64,000 nt of DNA from Rhizobium herbae (lineage in GTDB: Bacteria; Pseudomonadota; Alphaproteobacteria; Rhizobiales; Rhizobiaceae). The notes under the pieces were generated by a model. That model searched no databases. It had not been told where the DNA came from and worked only from the letters and a program-made list of their open reading frames with translations. Positions 25,070 through 33,885 of the stretch are shown in pieces. The first letter of the stretch is position 1. Each line of letters starts with the position of its first letter. The stretch spans positions 62,001-126,000 of the forward strand of contig NZ_JAGGJV010000007.1 of the NCBI RefSeq assembly GCF_017873135.1. The letters are read 5' to 3'. A program made the position numbers and the translations under genes.

Positions 25070-26158
25070 ATGCGATCCATTTCCGACACGATTGAAAGAC
25101 TGGGCAAATTGCGCTCGGCCCACGGTTCCTCTCCGCTGTTCGATGACAGGCTGACCGATCTCGGACCGTTCGGTTCCAACCGGGGTGCCCTCGAGGCGAA
25201 AATTCACATCCCAAAGGGGCTCATGCCGCGCGCGCCGCTGGTCGTCGTCCTTCATGGGTGTACTCAGACGGCCAGCGCGTATGACAATGGCTCCGGCTGG
25301 TCGCGCCTTGCCGACGACTACGGATTCGCCGTGCTGTTCCCCCAGCAGACCCGAAGCAACAACGCCAACATGTGTTTCAACTGGTTCGAACCCGGCGATA
25401 TCCGGGGCGATCAAGGAGAGGCATTCTCCATCTGTCAAATGATCGAAACGGTGACGGCGCGTTACGACATTGATCGAAGCCGCGTCTTCATCACCGGGCT
25501 GTCTGCAGGTGGAGCGATGGCGAATGTCATGCTCGCAACGCATCCGGAGCTTTTCGCAGGTGGCGCAATCATTGCGGGCCTTCCTTACGCTACTGCGACG
25601 ACGGTTCCCGAAGCATTTGACCGCATGCGTGGCCACGGGCTGCCCGGAACGGATGGTCTCCAGGCGCTTCTCCGGTCTGCTTCCAGGCATGACGGACCAT
25701 GGCCGGCGATCTCTGTCTGGCAAGGCACCAAAGACCACACGGTCGTTCCCGCGAACGCTGTCGCGATTATCGAACAGTGGCGCGGTGTGCATGAGGTGGA
25801 ACACCAGCCCGCAACCGAAGGGATCGATCGCCATCAAAAAATCGTCTGGAGAGGTAAGGACGGGCGCGAAGCCCTTGAGCTCTATCAGCTCGGAGGGATG
25901 GGGCACGGGACGCCGATCGATGCCTCGTCGGGTTATGGCACGGCTGGCCCGTATATGCTGGATGCCGGCATCTCCTCGACCCAGCATATCGCCCGCTCCT
26001 GGGGTTTGATCGCATCGTTCGAAAAACGGGTGAATCTTGATTCCGGAAAGTCGTACGAGCAGCCCGCCAGTACCTTTCAATCCCCGTATCCTTCAGGAAA
26101 AGGGGGAATCCAGCAGACGATCGAGAAAGCCCTTCGGGCAGCGGGCCTTATGAAATGA
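25070..26158 (+). CDS. PHB depolymerase family esterase (PhaZ-like)
   Basis: The 362-residue alpha/beta hydrolase has the family HGCTQ oxyanion motif (62-66), the lipase box GLSAGG with nucleophile Ser145, an acid near WQGTKDHTV and His in QLGGMGHGTP. No signal peptide is visible, so it is probably intracellular, fitting mobilisation of a stored polyester or general esterase activity rather than attack on external polymer. A strong ribosome site (CAGGAG) precedes the ATG. The gene is monocistronic, at the left edge of the stress cluster. Confidence 0.85.
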   Translation: MRSISDTIERLGKLRSAHGSSPLFDDRLTDLGPFGSNRGALEAKIHIPKGLMPRAPLVVVLHGCTQTASAYDNGSGWSRLADDYGFAVLFPQQTRSNNANMCFNWFEPGDIRGDQGEAFSICQMIETVTARYDIDRSRVFITGLSAGGAMANVMLATHPELFAGGAIIAGLPYATATTVPEAFDRMRGHGLPGTDGLQALLRSASRHDGPWPAISVWQGTKDHTVVPANAVAIIEQWRGVHEVEHQPATEGIDRHQKIVWRGKDGREALELYQLGGMGHGTPIDASSGYGTAGPYMLDAGISSTQHIARSWGLIASFEKRVNLDSGKSYEQPASTFQSPYPSGKGGIQQTIEKALRAAGLMK

Positions 26159-26349
26159 ACGCCGGCGAAGCGGCCGATCTTTGACCAGACGGCCCTCGAG
26201 CACCAAGGAATACGCCGTGAGTCACGTTGCATTCATAGGCTATCAGCGTGGTTGAGGCCGCCTGTGTTCAATGTCGAAATCGGACCATATTTGAAAATCG
26301 AAAGAAGACATGATCAATAATTACGGACTTTCCTGCTGCTACTCGCTTT

Positions 26350-26424
26350 TTAACGCAGTCCGAAGAACGATAAAATAGCGATGACGATGACGACGAGTCC
26401 AACGATATAGATAATTCGGTTCAT
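26350..26424 (-). CDS. 24-residue single-pass membrane peptide
   Basis: The reading frame encodes MNRIIYIVGLVVIVIAILSF followed by FGLR and a stop. Almost the whole peptide is one hydrophobic helix. AAAGGA sits eight bases before the ATG, and an exact EcfG-type promoter (26454-26479) lies just upstream, so it is very likely a real stress-induced small protein. Similar tiny peptides occur in other rhizobia from memory; no function is known. Confidence 0.7.
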   Translation of the reverse strand: MNRIIYIVGLVVIVIAILSFFGLR

Positions 26425-26453
26425 GACGGGTTCCTTTCAATCACTAATTGTCG

Positions 26454-26479
26454 AAACGCACGATGAATGGATTCGTTCC
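26454..26479 (-). promoter_or_regulatory. EcfG-type general-stress promoter of the 24-residue peptide
   Basis: On the minus strand GGAAC is followed after exactly 16 bases by CGTTT. This matches the alphaproteobacterial EcfG consensus GGAAC-N16/17-CGTT. The start codon is about 30 bases downstream, leaving a short leader with a good ribosome site. Confidence 0.7.
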
Positions 26480-26510
26480 TCATAAAAAGTCGTAGCCTGC
26501 TCGACAGAGC

Positions 26511-26548
26511 AAAAAGCCAATCGACCCGAGAGGATCAACTGGCTTTTT
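26511..26548 (-). terminator. rho-independent terminator (bidirectional type)
   Basis: The arms AAAAAGCCA and TGGCTTTTT flank a 20-base loop, giving a T-run on either strand. It follows the two-gene unit 27123-26615 and separates it from the 24-residue peptide gene. Confidence 0.65.
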
Positions 26549-26614
26549 AGATCGACGCGCATCGGAGCAATCGCTTCGACGCGAATGGAATGCGTGAACG
26601 GCGATTTGACACCG

Positions 26615-26794
26615 TTACCTCACCGGTTGCATCCCCTTCGCCTTCATAAGCAAGTCCAATTCGACAGACGACGGCCCGAACTTCGCGAATAGCACTCTCG
26701 CCTCATCAGACGAGAGTCCGTATTTTTTTGCGAACTGGTCGAAGGTATAATGCGGCTGCCGAAGCCGACGTGGGTTTCCCTTCGATTGCAGCAT
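26615..26794 (-). CDS. 59-residue hypothetical protein, co-transcribed with DUF883-like gene
   Basis: The frame encodes a basic, helical protein with HYTFDQFAKKYGLSSDEARV and LFAKFGPSSVELDLLM in sequence. It resembles the small DUF3606-type stress proteins only loosely. The ATG is five bases beyond the stop of the DUF883-like gene and a terminator follows, so the two form one short transcript driven by the EcfG promoter at 27151-27176. Function unknown. Confidence 0.6.
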   Translation of the reverse strand: MLQSKGNPRRLRQPHYTFDQFAKKYGLSSDEARVLFAKFGPSSVELDLLMKAKGMQPVR

Positions 26795-26799
26795 GCCGA

Positions 26800-27123
26800 C
26801 TACCAGTATCGGCGACGGGGAGGTTCTGGTTGTGAGCTTGCACCCAGCACGTAGCCGACGGCCATTCCGATCGCGGCTGCTAGCAGCAAGACGCTCCCTG
26901 CCGCTGTCGGATGGTCGCGCGCTGTCTGTGCGATGGCGCTGCCTTCAGCTTTTGCAACATTTGCTGCTTTGCGGGCCGTAGGTGCAGCAGCATCGACGAC
27001 ATTGGCAGCGCGCTGGCGAATGTCGCTGTAGGCCTGCTGTCCCTGGGCAGAAACAATCTTGGTAAGCCGGGCGACTTCGGTGCGCAGAGACTCAATATCG
27101 TTGTTCGTTGTGGATTCGGCCAT
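26800..27123 (-). CDS. DUF883 / ElaB-YqjD-like membrane-anchored protein
   Basis: The 107-residue protein has an amphipathic N-terminal helix (DIESLRTEVARLTKIVSAQG), an alanine-rich central helix and one C-terminal membrane segment (AAGSVLLLAAAIGMAVGYVLG) before a PRRRYW tail. This is the ElaB/YqjD layout; those proteins are induced in stationary phase and tether ribosomes to the membrane in E. coli. AAGGAGA five bases before the ATG is a strong ribosome site. An EcfG-type promoter lies about 30 bases upstream. Confidence 0.8.
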   Translation of the reverse strand: MAESTTNNDIESLRTEVARLTKIVSAQGQQAYSDIRQRAANVVDAAAPTARKAANVAKAEGSAIAQTARDHPTAAGSVLLLAAAIGMAVGYVLGASSQPEPPRRRYW

Positions 27124-27150
27124 GGTGGTCTCCTTCGTTGTTTGCTGTGC

Positions 27151-27176
27151 AACGCATTGGGGTGTCGAGATGTTCC
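27151..27176 (-). promoter_or_regulatory. EcfG-type general-stress promoter of the DUF883-like operon
   Basis: On the minus strand GGAAC is followed after 17 bases by CGTT, an exact match to the EcfG consensus. It is placed correctly for a short leader ahead of the gene starting at 27123. Confidence 0.7.
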
Positions 27177-27285
27177 CCCACGACCTTCAAAGTTCACAAC
27201 TTCGCCAACCCTTTTCCCGACGTCTGCAATCTGCCACCGTCGGCCACGGGAACACTCCACTTCGGCAAATTCGAAATTGGTGAAC

Positions 27286-27519
27286 TTACCGCCTGCTCCA
27301 AGGCTTGTGATGCTCAGCGTCTGGCTTCTCCGCTCGCAACTGCAGGGCGCGAGTCAGTAATCGCCGCATTTTATAGCGGCTCATGGAAATAGGGGCAGAG
27401 GAGGCGTGGGCCTTTTTCAATTTTCGATCAAGGTAAAAGATCATTGCTTCCATTTGATCGACGGTGAGCGTGACATTTTCAGCCAATACAATAGCCTGGC
27501 GCAGCAGGTTTTTAGACAT
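27286..27519 (-). CDS. 77-residue hypothetical protein
   Basis: The frame is open from 27618, but the ribosome site AAAGGAGGAC directly precedes a double ATG at 27522/27519; the second has better spacing. The product starts MSKNLLRQAIVLAENVTLTV, continues with QMEAMIFYLDRKLKKA and ends in a basic tail. It looks helical and soluble. I do not recognise the family. It lies in the stress cluster with unrelated small genes, 163 bases upstream of the DUF883-like gene. Confidence 0.6.
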   Translation of the reverse strand: MSKNLLRQAIVLAENVTLTVDQMEAMIFYLDRKLKKAHASSAPISMSRYKMRRLLTRALQLRAEKPDAEHHKPWSRR

Positions 27520-27954
27520 CATGTCCTCCTTTCGCTGACGGCTTTTTATGTGTGAGTCGCTCGCCCGGTTCCACGCCTGCCACCGCTGAGACGGATCGAA
27601 AGGTAAATCGATCTTCAATGAAATTGCTAATATTTTAGGTCTGAAGCTGAGAGCTTATGCGGCTCAATCACATGGCGATTGTTGGATTTGCGTCATAGCT
27701 GAACACAGCAGTTCCCTCCCTGTGGACAACCCAGGTCATCGTGCAGATAGCCAGTTGATGGGCCCACACCTGGATCGTGGGGACCTTGAGAGAGAGAGTC
27801 ATGCCCCTTACGGCGGCGCGAAGTCAGAAGTCATGCAATCTTCGGTGATCGGCGGCCATCGACGGAGGGCCACAGGGATATTTGCTCCTTGTTGGAACCA
27901 AATCTCCCGTCGCTGCTTTTGGTTTGTAGCGTCCTAAAAATCCGGAGACCTTCC
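27520..27954. other. 435-base region between a small gene and the catalase gene
   Basis: This should hold the divergent promoters of the 77-residue gene and the catalase. A GGAAC at 27894-27898 is not followed by CGTT at the EcfG distance, so I do not call a promoter there. The catalase ribosome site CCGGAGACC lies just before 27955. No convincing gene is visible. Confidence 0.4.
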
Positions 27955-30087
27955 ATGGCCAAGAAGTCCACCGCCACGTCGTCTGCCAGCGTCGCGACGA
28001 TCCATGACCAGAAACTTCATCGTGGTGAGGGTGGCGAGCTGCATCAGCGTGCCGAAGACGGGGCGCCGGTCCTGACCACCGCACAAGGCGGACCGGTCGC
28101 GGATGATCAGAACACGCTGCGTGTGGGTGCCCGAGGGCCGGCACTCATCGACGACTTCCATTTCCGGGAGAAGATATTCCACTTTGATCATGAACGCATT
28201 CCTGAACGGGTCGTCCATGCGCGCGGCTATGGGGCGCACGGCTTTTTCGAGACGTACGAATCCCTGGCCGCATATACGCGCGCAGACCTATTCCAGCGCG
28301 CCGGCGAACGGACGCCAGCCTTCGTCCGCTTTTCGACTGTCGCTGGGAGCAAGGGATCGGCTGATCTGGCGCGCGACGTCCGCGGCTTCGCGGTAAAGAT
28401 GTACACCAAGGAAGGCAACTGGGACCTCGTTGGCAATAATATTCCGGTATTCTTCATTCAGGACGCTATCAAGTTTCCCGACCTTATTCACGCCGCCAAG
28501 CCCGAGCCCGACAGGGCATTCCCGCAGGCGCAGACTGCGCATGACACCTTCTGGGACTTCATCAGCCTGACACCCGAAAGCATGAATATGGTGATGTGGA
28601 TCATGTCGGATCGCACCATTCCGCGGTCTTTCCGATTCATGGAAGGATTCGGCGTCCACACCTTCAGATTCGTCAATGCCAAGGACGAGTCGACCTTCGT
28701 GAAGTTTCACTGGAAACCGAAGCTCGGGCTGCAGTCGGTCGCCTGGAACGAGGCGGTCAAAATCAATGGCGCAGATCCTGATTTCCACCGCCGCGACCTT
28801 TGGCAATCGATCCAGTCCGGCAATTTCCCCGAATGGGAACTGCAGGTTCAGCTGTTCGATCAGGCGTTCGCCGACAGCTTTGACTTCGACATCCTTGACC
28901 CTACCAAGATTATTCCTGAAGAAATCTTGCCGCCGCATCCGGTCGCTCGGCTCGTACTCGACCGGATGCCGGACAACTTCTTTGCCGAGACCGAACAGGT
29001 CGCGTTCATGACCCAGAACGTGCCGCCGGGTATCGACTTCAGCAACGATCCGCTGCTCCAGGGCCGCAACTTCTCCTATCTCGACACGCAGTTGAAGCGC
29101 CTTGGTGGTCCGAATTTCACGCATCTGCCGATCAACGCGCCGAAGTGTCCCTTCCACACGTTCCAGCAGGACGGCCATATGGCCATGCGCAACCCTGTCG
29201 GTCGCGCAAACTACCAGCCGAATTCCTTCGGCGAAGGTCCAAGAGAGTCACCCGCGCAGGGATACCGCCATTTTTCAGCCGAGGAACAAGGTCCGAAGGT
29301 CCGGCTGCGGCCGGAAAGCTTCGCCGACCATTACAGCCAGGCTCGCCAGTTCTTCATCAGTCAGACGCCGCCCGAGCAGAGCCATATCGCCGCCGCGCTG
29401 ATCTTCGAGCTTTCAAAGGTGCAGACGCCGACGATCCGTGAGCGGATGGTCTCGCATGTGATGAACATTGACGAGGCGCTGGCAAGCAAGGTTGCCCATG
29501 GCCTGGGGTTCAAGTCGATGCCGAAGCCCGCCGATGCCGCCATGCCGACACGACAGGATCTGGAACCCTCTCCGGCACTCAGCATCGTGGAGCGCGGACC
29601 GAAGCGTTTCGAGGGACGCAAGCTTGGCATTCTCGCCACCGATGGCGCGGACGTGCGGGTGTTCACGGCCGTGCTCGACAATCTGACGAAGCAGAAGGCG
29701 GTCTTTGAAGTCATTGCCCCCAAGGTCGCCGGTGTAACGATGTCGGATGGCAGCTGGGTTGAGGCGCACCAGATGATCGATGGCGGTCCATCCGTTCTTT
29801 ACGACGCGGTTGCTCTGATTGTTTCTACCAACGGCGTTGCCGACCTTCTCAAGGAAGCCACGGCTCGGGATTTCGTCGCCGACGCATTCACACACTGCAA
29901 GTTCATCGGATACGTGCCGGATGCAATCCCGCTTCTGGAAAAGGCCGGCATTGCAGGTGACCTCGACGAAGGCACAATCGAACTCAAAGATAAGGAGTCG
30001 GTTGCGGCGTTCTTCGAAGAAGTCGGCAAGTTGCGCGTCTGGGCACGTGAGCCGACCGTAGGGTCATTCGGCGGTCCCTTTCTCTGA
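27955..30087 (+). CDS. katE: large-subunit monofunctional catalase (HPII/KatE type)
   Basis: ATG 27955 follows a GGAGA ribosome site and gives 710 residues, the length of large-subunit clade II catalases. Heme-site residues are recognisable: the distal His in [14 protein letters not shown], Asn in [10 protein letters not shown] and the proximal Tyr in [14 protein letters not shown]. After about residue 550 a DJ-1/PfpI-like flavodoxin-fold domain follows ([20 protein letters not shown]), as in HPII. It converts hydrogen peroxide to water and oxygen in the cytoplasm. Its last 24 bases overlap the convergent ROK gene. Its neighbours suggest general stress control. Confidence 0.93.
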   Translation: MAKKSTATSSASVATIHDQKLHRGEGGELHQRAEDGAPVLTTAQGGPVADDQNTLRVGARGPALIDDFHFREKIFHFDHERIPERVVHARGYGAHGFFETYESLAAYTRADLFQRAGERTPAFVRFSTVAGSKGSADLARDVRGFAVKMYTKEGNWDLVGNNIPVFFIQDAIKFPDLIHAAKPEPDRAFPQAQTAHDTFWDFISLTPESMNMVMWIMSDRTIPRSFRFMEGFGVHTFRFVNAKDESTFVKFHWKPKLGLQSVAWNEAVKINGADPDFHRRDLWQSIQSGNFPEWELQVQLFDQAFADSFDFDILDPTKIIPEEILPPHPVARLVLDRMPDNFFAETEQVAFMTQNVPPGIDFSNDPLLQGRNFSYLDTQLKRLGGPNFTHLPINAPKCPFHTFQQDGHMAMRNPVGRANYQPNSFGEGPRESPAQGYRHFSAEEQGPKVRLRPESFADHYSQARQFFISQTPPEQSHIAAALIFELSKVQTPTIRERMVSHVMNIDEALASKVAHGLGFKSMPKPADAAMPTRQDLEPSPALSIVERGPKRFEGRKLGILATDGADVRVFTAVLDNLTKQKAVFEVIAPKVAGVTMSDGSWVEAHQMIDGGPSVLYDAVALIVSTNGVADLLKEATARDFVADAFTHCKFIGYVPDAIPLLEKAGIAGDLDEGTIELKDKESVAAFFEEVGKLRVWAREPTVGSFGGPFL

Positions 30088-31203
30088 AGTTTCAAACATC
30101 TGGCCATAGCGCGGCGACAGGACGCCGAAGACGGCGAGCGCAGCTGCGCCGCGAAGCGCCGAATGCTGGCAATCGCTGGCCACGACGACGCGCGGGTGGA
30201 CGCGGTTGGAGCGGGCGGAAATCGAACTGTTGAGCCCATCGACGAGCGTGGCAAGCTGCTCTATCAGCGGCTGCGGCGCCAGGCCGCCGAGCACCACGGT
30301 CTCGGGATCGAAGAGGTTCTCGATCGTGCGGATCGCGTTGCGGAAGATCGGCGCGATCTCGCGCACCCAGTCAGCCTCGGATAACCCACGCCTCTTGAAG
30401 GCATCGAGCGAAAGATATCTTTCAAGACAGCCACGGTTCCCGCAAGGGCAAGGCTCGCCGTCCGGCACAGCGGGGATGTGGCCGATTTCGCCCGCATTCC
30501 CCCAGGCTCCACGCATCACAAGACCGTCATGCATCATGGCGCCGCCGAGGCCGACGCTGAAGAAGAGATAATAATAATCCGAAAGCTGCTGCCCAATACC
30601 ATAGAGCTGCTCGCCCAAGGCCGCCGCTGCCATATCATTCTCGATGAATGAAGGCAGTCCTGTCGCATCGGCCAGGCGTTGGCGAATATCCACATTCTTC
30701 CAGCCCGTCATGGTCGTCGGGCCGACGAAACTCATGGATTCCACGTCGAAAGGCCCGGGGAGTGCCAGGCCCGCGCCGAGCAGTCTGCCACTGCCGAGGC
30801 TTGTCTTGAGCTCCATGACCATCTCGCCGATCAGCGCGAATGCCTCGTCCGGCATCGGGTTCGAAGCGTAGCGGTGGCGGCTCTCGACAACATCCCCGAG
30901 AAGATTGACCAGCGCCGCCTCGATAAAAAGCGGCGTGAGGTGGATACCGACGGCGAGCCCCCCCTCCGGATTGATGGTCAGCGTCGAGGGCGGAATGCCA
31001 CGCCCCTTAGGCTCCTCTTTCACCGAAAGGATGAGGCCCTGCTCATCAAGTTCCCGGACGATCGTCGAAACAGTCTGGACCGTCAGTCCCACCCTGTTGG
31101 CGATGTCGCCGCGGGTCGTGGGTCCATGCAGGCGGATCGATTCCAGAACGATCCGCCTGTTATACGGCCTTCCCGCTTCCTGATTGGTGCCTCGCAACGC
31201 CAT
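30064..31203 (-). CDS. ROK-family transcriptional regulator (NagC/XylR type)
   Basis: ATG 31203 has CGGAGA eight bases upstream and yields 379 residues; the frame is open to 31323. A winged helix lies at about 15-75 ([20 protein letters not shown]). The sugar-kinase-like ROK domain follows, with [13 protein letters not shown] and the zinc motif [20 protein letters not shown] ending in CLE. Such proteins repress sugar uptake or catabolic genes and respond to a sugar or sugar phosphate. No sugar operon is adjacent, so the target is unknown. It overlaps the catalase 3' end by 24 bases. Confidence 0.9.
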   Translation of the reverse strand: MALRGTNQEAGRPYNRRIVLESIRLHGPTTRGDIANRVGLTVQTVSTIVRELDEQGLILSVKEEPKGRGIPPSTLTINPEGGLAVGIHLTPLFIEAALVNLLGDVVESRHRYASNPMPDEAFALIGEMVMELKTSLGSGRLLGAGLALPGPFDVESMSFVGPTTMTGWKNVDIRQRLADATGLPSFIENDMAAAALGEQLYGIGQQLSDYYYLFFSVGLGGAMMHDGLVMRGAWGNAGEIGHIPAVPDGEPCPCGNRGCLERYLSLDAFKRRGLSEADWVREIAPIFRNAIRTIENLFDPETVVLGGLAPQPLIEQLATLVDGLNSSISARSNRVHPRVVVASDCQHSALRGAAALAVFGVLSPRYGQMFETSEKGTAE

Positions 31204-31504
31204 GCCAAATTCTCCGAATGACAGAAGATTGGCAGCGCCTCGCGATTTAGTCAAATGGTTTTCAAAAAAGATTTTGGCCGATGATGGCGCCATAGTCGGG
31301 ACATGCGAAAGCCGCAGTGCCATACCGAACCCGCCGAACCGTTTTCAGTGGGAACGAGAGGCACGGTGGTAAGGATGGGCGATATATGTCGGCGAGACCC
31401 TTGGTTGGTTTCCGTTCGCAAGAAGCGGTTGGTCGTGCCACTCTGCGTCTTGTAGACGCTGCAGATAGAATTCCGCCGCCTGGCGTTAACCGTGAAGGGT
31501 CCAA
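31204..31504. other. divergent intergenic region, no gene seen
   Basis: About 300 bases separate the ROK and transglutaminase genes. GGAAC occurs at 31351-31355 but lacks a CGTT partner. No dyad or small coding frame with a good ribosome site stands out. Confidence 0.35.
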
Positions 31505-32353
31505 ATGAAACTCGAGATCGTTCATCGGACGAGCTATGAATACTCGCGGAACGTCGGCCTCCTCCCTCATCGGCTGATGCTGTCGCCTCGCAACGACCAA
31601 CATCTCCGGACGTTGGCATTTCAAATTGACTGCACCCCGGCCGGATCGATCGACTGGTCACAGGACGTCTTCGGCAACACCGTTGCCACGATCACCTTTT
31701 CCCAGAATGCATCTGAATTGACTATTACCAGCACCGCCGTGGTCGAACAGACGGCCGACCCATGGCCGGTCTTCAAGATCGATCCTGGCGCGCACGCCTA
31801 TCCGTTCACATATTCCAGCGAAGACATGACGGATCTTGGCGCATTCACCGTGGCGACATCCATCGGTGGGCGGGTCAGCGAGTGGGCGGAAACATTCGTG
31901 CTCAGCCGACCAACGGACACCCTTTCGCTCCTGAAGGATATCAATGCCGGGATTTTGACCAGCGTCACGTATCGTATCCGGGACGAAGAAGGCACGCAGT
32001 CGCCACAGGAAACGCTGGAACTCGCCAGCGGCTCCTGCAGGGATATCGCAGCCCTGTTCATCGATGCCGTCCGACACCTGGGTTTTGGCGCAAGGGCGGT
32101 TTCGGGATACGTCTACGATCCCCAAGCACCCATCGACGACGGTGGCTCCACGCATGCATGGGCGGAGGTGTATCTGCCTGGTGCAGGCTGGATTGCCTTC
32201 GATCCAACCCACCGACGCGTGGGAGAAGCCTCCCTCATCCCGGTTGCCATTGCCCGGAGCAATAGCCAGATCATGCCTATCAGCGGCGGTTACATGGGTT
32301 TGGCAAGCGACTTCGTCCGTCTGGCGGTCTCGGTAAAGGTTGCGGAGCGGTAA
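31505..32353 (+). CDS. transglutaminase-like cysteine protease family protein
   Basis: The 282-residue protein has the bacterial transglutaminase layout: an N-terminal beta domain (LEIVHRTSYEYSRNVGLLPH), then the catalytic core with Cys178 in ASGSCRDIAALF, His217 in GSTHAWAEVYLPGAGW and Asp233 in AFDPTHRR. There is no signal peptide. Members act as peptidases or amidases, and some are linked to stress genes. It is followed by a separately promoted PRC-barrel gene. Confidence 0.85.
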   Translation: MKLEIVHRTSYEYSRNVGLLPHRLMLSPRNDQHLRTLAFQIDCTPAGSIDWSQDVFGNTVATITFSQNASELTITSTAVVEQTADPWPVFKIDPGAHAYPFTYSSEDMTDLGAFTVATSIGGRVSEWAETFVLSRPTDTLSLLKDINAGILTSVTYRIRDEEGTQSPQETLELASGSCRDIAALFIDAVRHLGFGARAVSGYVYDPQAPIDDGGSTHAWAEVYLPGAGWIAFDPTHRRVGEASLIPVAIARSNSQIMPISGGYMGLASDFVRLAVSVKVAER

Positions 32354-32433
32354 GCTTCTTTCGGGACCGTCGTACCGCCCTGCAAGAAAGACCTGAAATC
32401 TGCGGAGGCTCATCACACTCCGGAGAATAAGTT

Positions 32434-32459
32434 GGAACAAACGACCATTCGACCGGGTT
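32434..32459 (+). promoter_or_regulatory. near-consensus EcfG-type promoter of the PRC-barrel gene
   Basis: GGAAC at 32434-32438 is followed after 17 bases by GGTT, one base from the CGTT consensus. The ATG lies 33 bases further on. The arrangement copies the two exact EcfG promoters at 26.5 and 27.2 kb. Confidence 0.5.
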
Positions 32460-32491
32460 AGTTGAATTCCACAGACAGAGAGGAACAGTCA

Positions 32492-32788
32492 ATGGATCAC
32501 ACCAATCACGTTCGCCTCGGCACTGCCGAACTCACCCCTGCTATCCTTGAGGGCGCCACGATCTACGGTGCCGACGACCACAAGGTCGGCAAGTTGGATC
32601 ATATCCATGGCACGGGTACCGCTAGCAAAGCGGTCATAGATGTCGGCGGTTTCCTCGGCATTGGAGCCAAGCCGGTCGGAGTTCCGCTCACCGATCTCGA
32701 GTTCATGCGAGACGAGGACGGCGATGTCCATGCCGTCACGAGCTGGACGAAAGACCAGCTCAAGGACATGCCTGAACATCGTCACTAG
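32492..32788 (+). CDS. PRC-barrel domain protein
   Basis: The 98-residue protein is almost entirely one PRC-barrel (ILEGATIYGADDHKVGKLDH through KPVGVPLTDLEFMRDEDGD). The ATG at 32492 has AGAGGAACAGTCA upstream; the earlier in-frame ATG at 32462 lies inside the untranslated leader. Such small PRC proteins are often stress-induced in rhizobia; molecular function is unknown. A terminator follows directly. Confidence 0.85.
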   Translation: MDHTNHVRLGTAELTPAILEGATIYGADDHKVGKLDHIHGTGTASKAVIDVGGFLGIGAKPVGVPLTDLEFMRDEDGDVHAVTSWTKDQLKDMPEHRH

Positions 32789-32795
32789 ATATCGA

Positions 32796-32821
32796 AGCCC
32801 GGCACCCAGTGCCGGGCTTTT
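32796..32821 (+). terminator. rho-independent terminator of the PRC-barrel gene
   Basis: AGCCCGGCAC and GTGCCGGGCT pair around a three-base loop and are followed by TTT. It begins seven bases after the stop codon. Confidence 0.85.
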
Positions 32822-33084
32822 CCAAGCTCTTAAGACCAAAGACATCACGGGAGTCGTCGGGCCGCTCTACTGTTGCGCCTCGTGGCGCCGGTGTAATAGC
32901 TGGAGCTTCTTACACGGCTCGATGGCGCGACTGATCCATAACCTTGTGAGCGAAATTCCGCGGTTGAAAGCCTTCGACCGTCGTATGCGCTAAAATCAGA
33001 TTGTCCCCGGTTTCGACATCCCTACGATCCCGCCGGGTCGATCCGAGGAACATGAGATCGCGCAGAGCCTTTTGGAAGAACCCC

Positions 33085-33693
33085 TCAGCAAAATCCGTTC
33101 AATTTAAGGATCTTATGCGCCTCGATCGAGGCACGAAGCTCGTCTTCTGAAGTGCGGTTTCCCTGGTTGGCATCGGGATGGTGCATTTTGAGCCTTTCCT
33201 TGTAACGGCTCCTGATTTCCTCCGGAGTTGCGTCCGGTGAAAGACCGAGTGTCTCGAAAGCCTTGGCTTCGAGTACCTTGAGTTTTCGTACCTGGGAATT
33301 ATTTCTTTTAGCCTGGCTTTGCGCTGCAGCTCTGCGGGCATTCAAAGTCTTTGCAGAACCGGAGCGAACAGTCGACGGGATCGGGATTTCGGTTGCCTGG
33401 TTGACGCCTGTCCCCCAGGTTGGACGGCCGCCGGTCGTCGCTTCCCTTTGATAACGGGCGATGTCCGCGTCAGATAGGCCCGTCGCGAAATTGTATCCCT
33501 TGTTGTAATCCTTCACATGCTCAAGACAGAACAGCAGATACAGGCCTTCTGCATCCCGCCCGACGGGCGCGCGGTGTGTGCCATTCTTCTCGCAGCCGTC
33601 CCACTGGCATTTCGGACCGGTGGGCTCGCTGTGGGCAGCCGACTTTCGGCGCGTCGATTTAAGGCCAACGAATATTTTCGAATCAAGCGTCAT
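33085..33693 (-). CDS. J-domain protein with N-terminal Cys/His cluster
   Basis: Of two in-frame starts, 33693 (MTLDSKIFVGLKS) fits better than 33720 and gives 202 residues. The C-terminal 60 residues are a J domain (AFETLGLSPDATPEEIRSRY, then HHPDANQGNRT with the HPD motif), which stimulates the ATPase of an Hsp70. The N-terminal half has Cys29, Cys34, HRAP and FCLEH, which could bind zinc, then DYNKGYNFATGLSDADIARY. Rhizobial homologues are common from memory. The client is unknown. Confidence 0.85.
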   Translation of the reverse strand: MTLDSKIFVGLKSTRRKSAAHSEPTGPKCQWDGCEKNGTHRAPVGRDAEGLYLLFCLEHVKDYNKGYNFATGLSDADIARYQREATTGGRPTWGTGVNQATEIPIPSTVRSGSAKTLNARRAAAQSQAKRNNSQVRKLKVLEAKAFETLGLSPDATPEEIRSRYKERLKMHHPDANQGNRTSEDELRASIEAHKILKLNGFC

Positions 33694-33885
33694 GACACCT
33701 ATATGGAGGTAGAGCGTCATCTCGGCAAGAATTGGATGAACGGGCGGTAAGCTCTTTGACTTTCAAGATACGGGACGACCCAACAAACGGCGGGTGTTCG
33801 CATCCATCAAGGCACTCTGCCGCCCGCCGTGGCATGTCACCAGTTGCGGAGGCTGTGGCGGCGAGGCGCGTAGCGGCCCTATCCG

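Noticed and set aside
27894-27920. EcfG promoter for the catalase gene
   Set aside because: GGAAC is present but there is no CGTT at 16-17 bases, so the consensus is not met.
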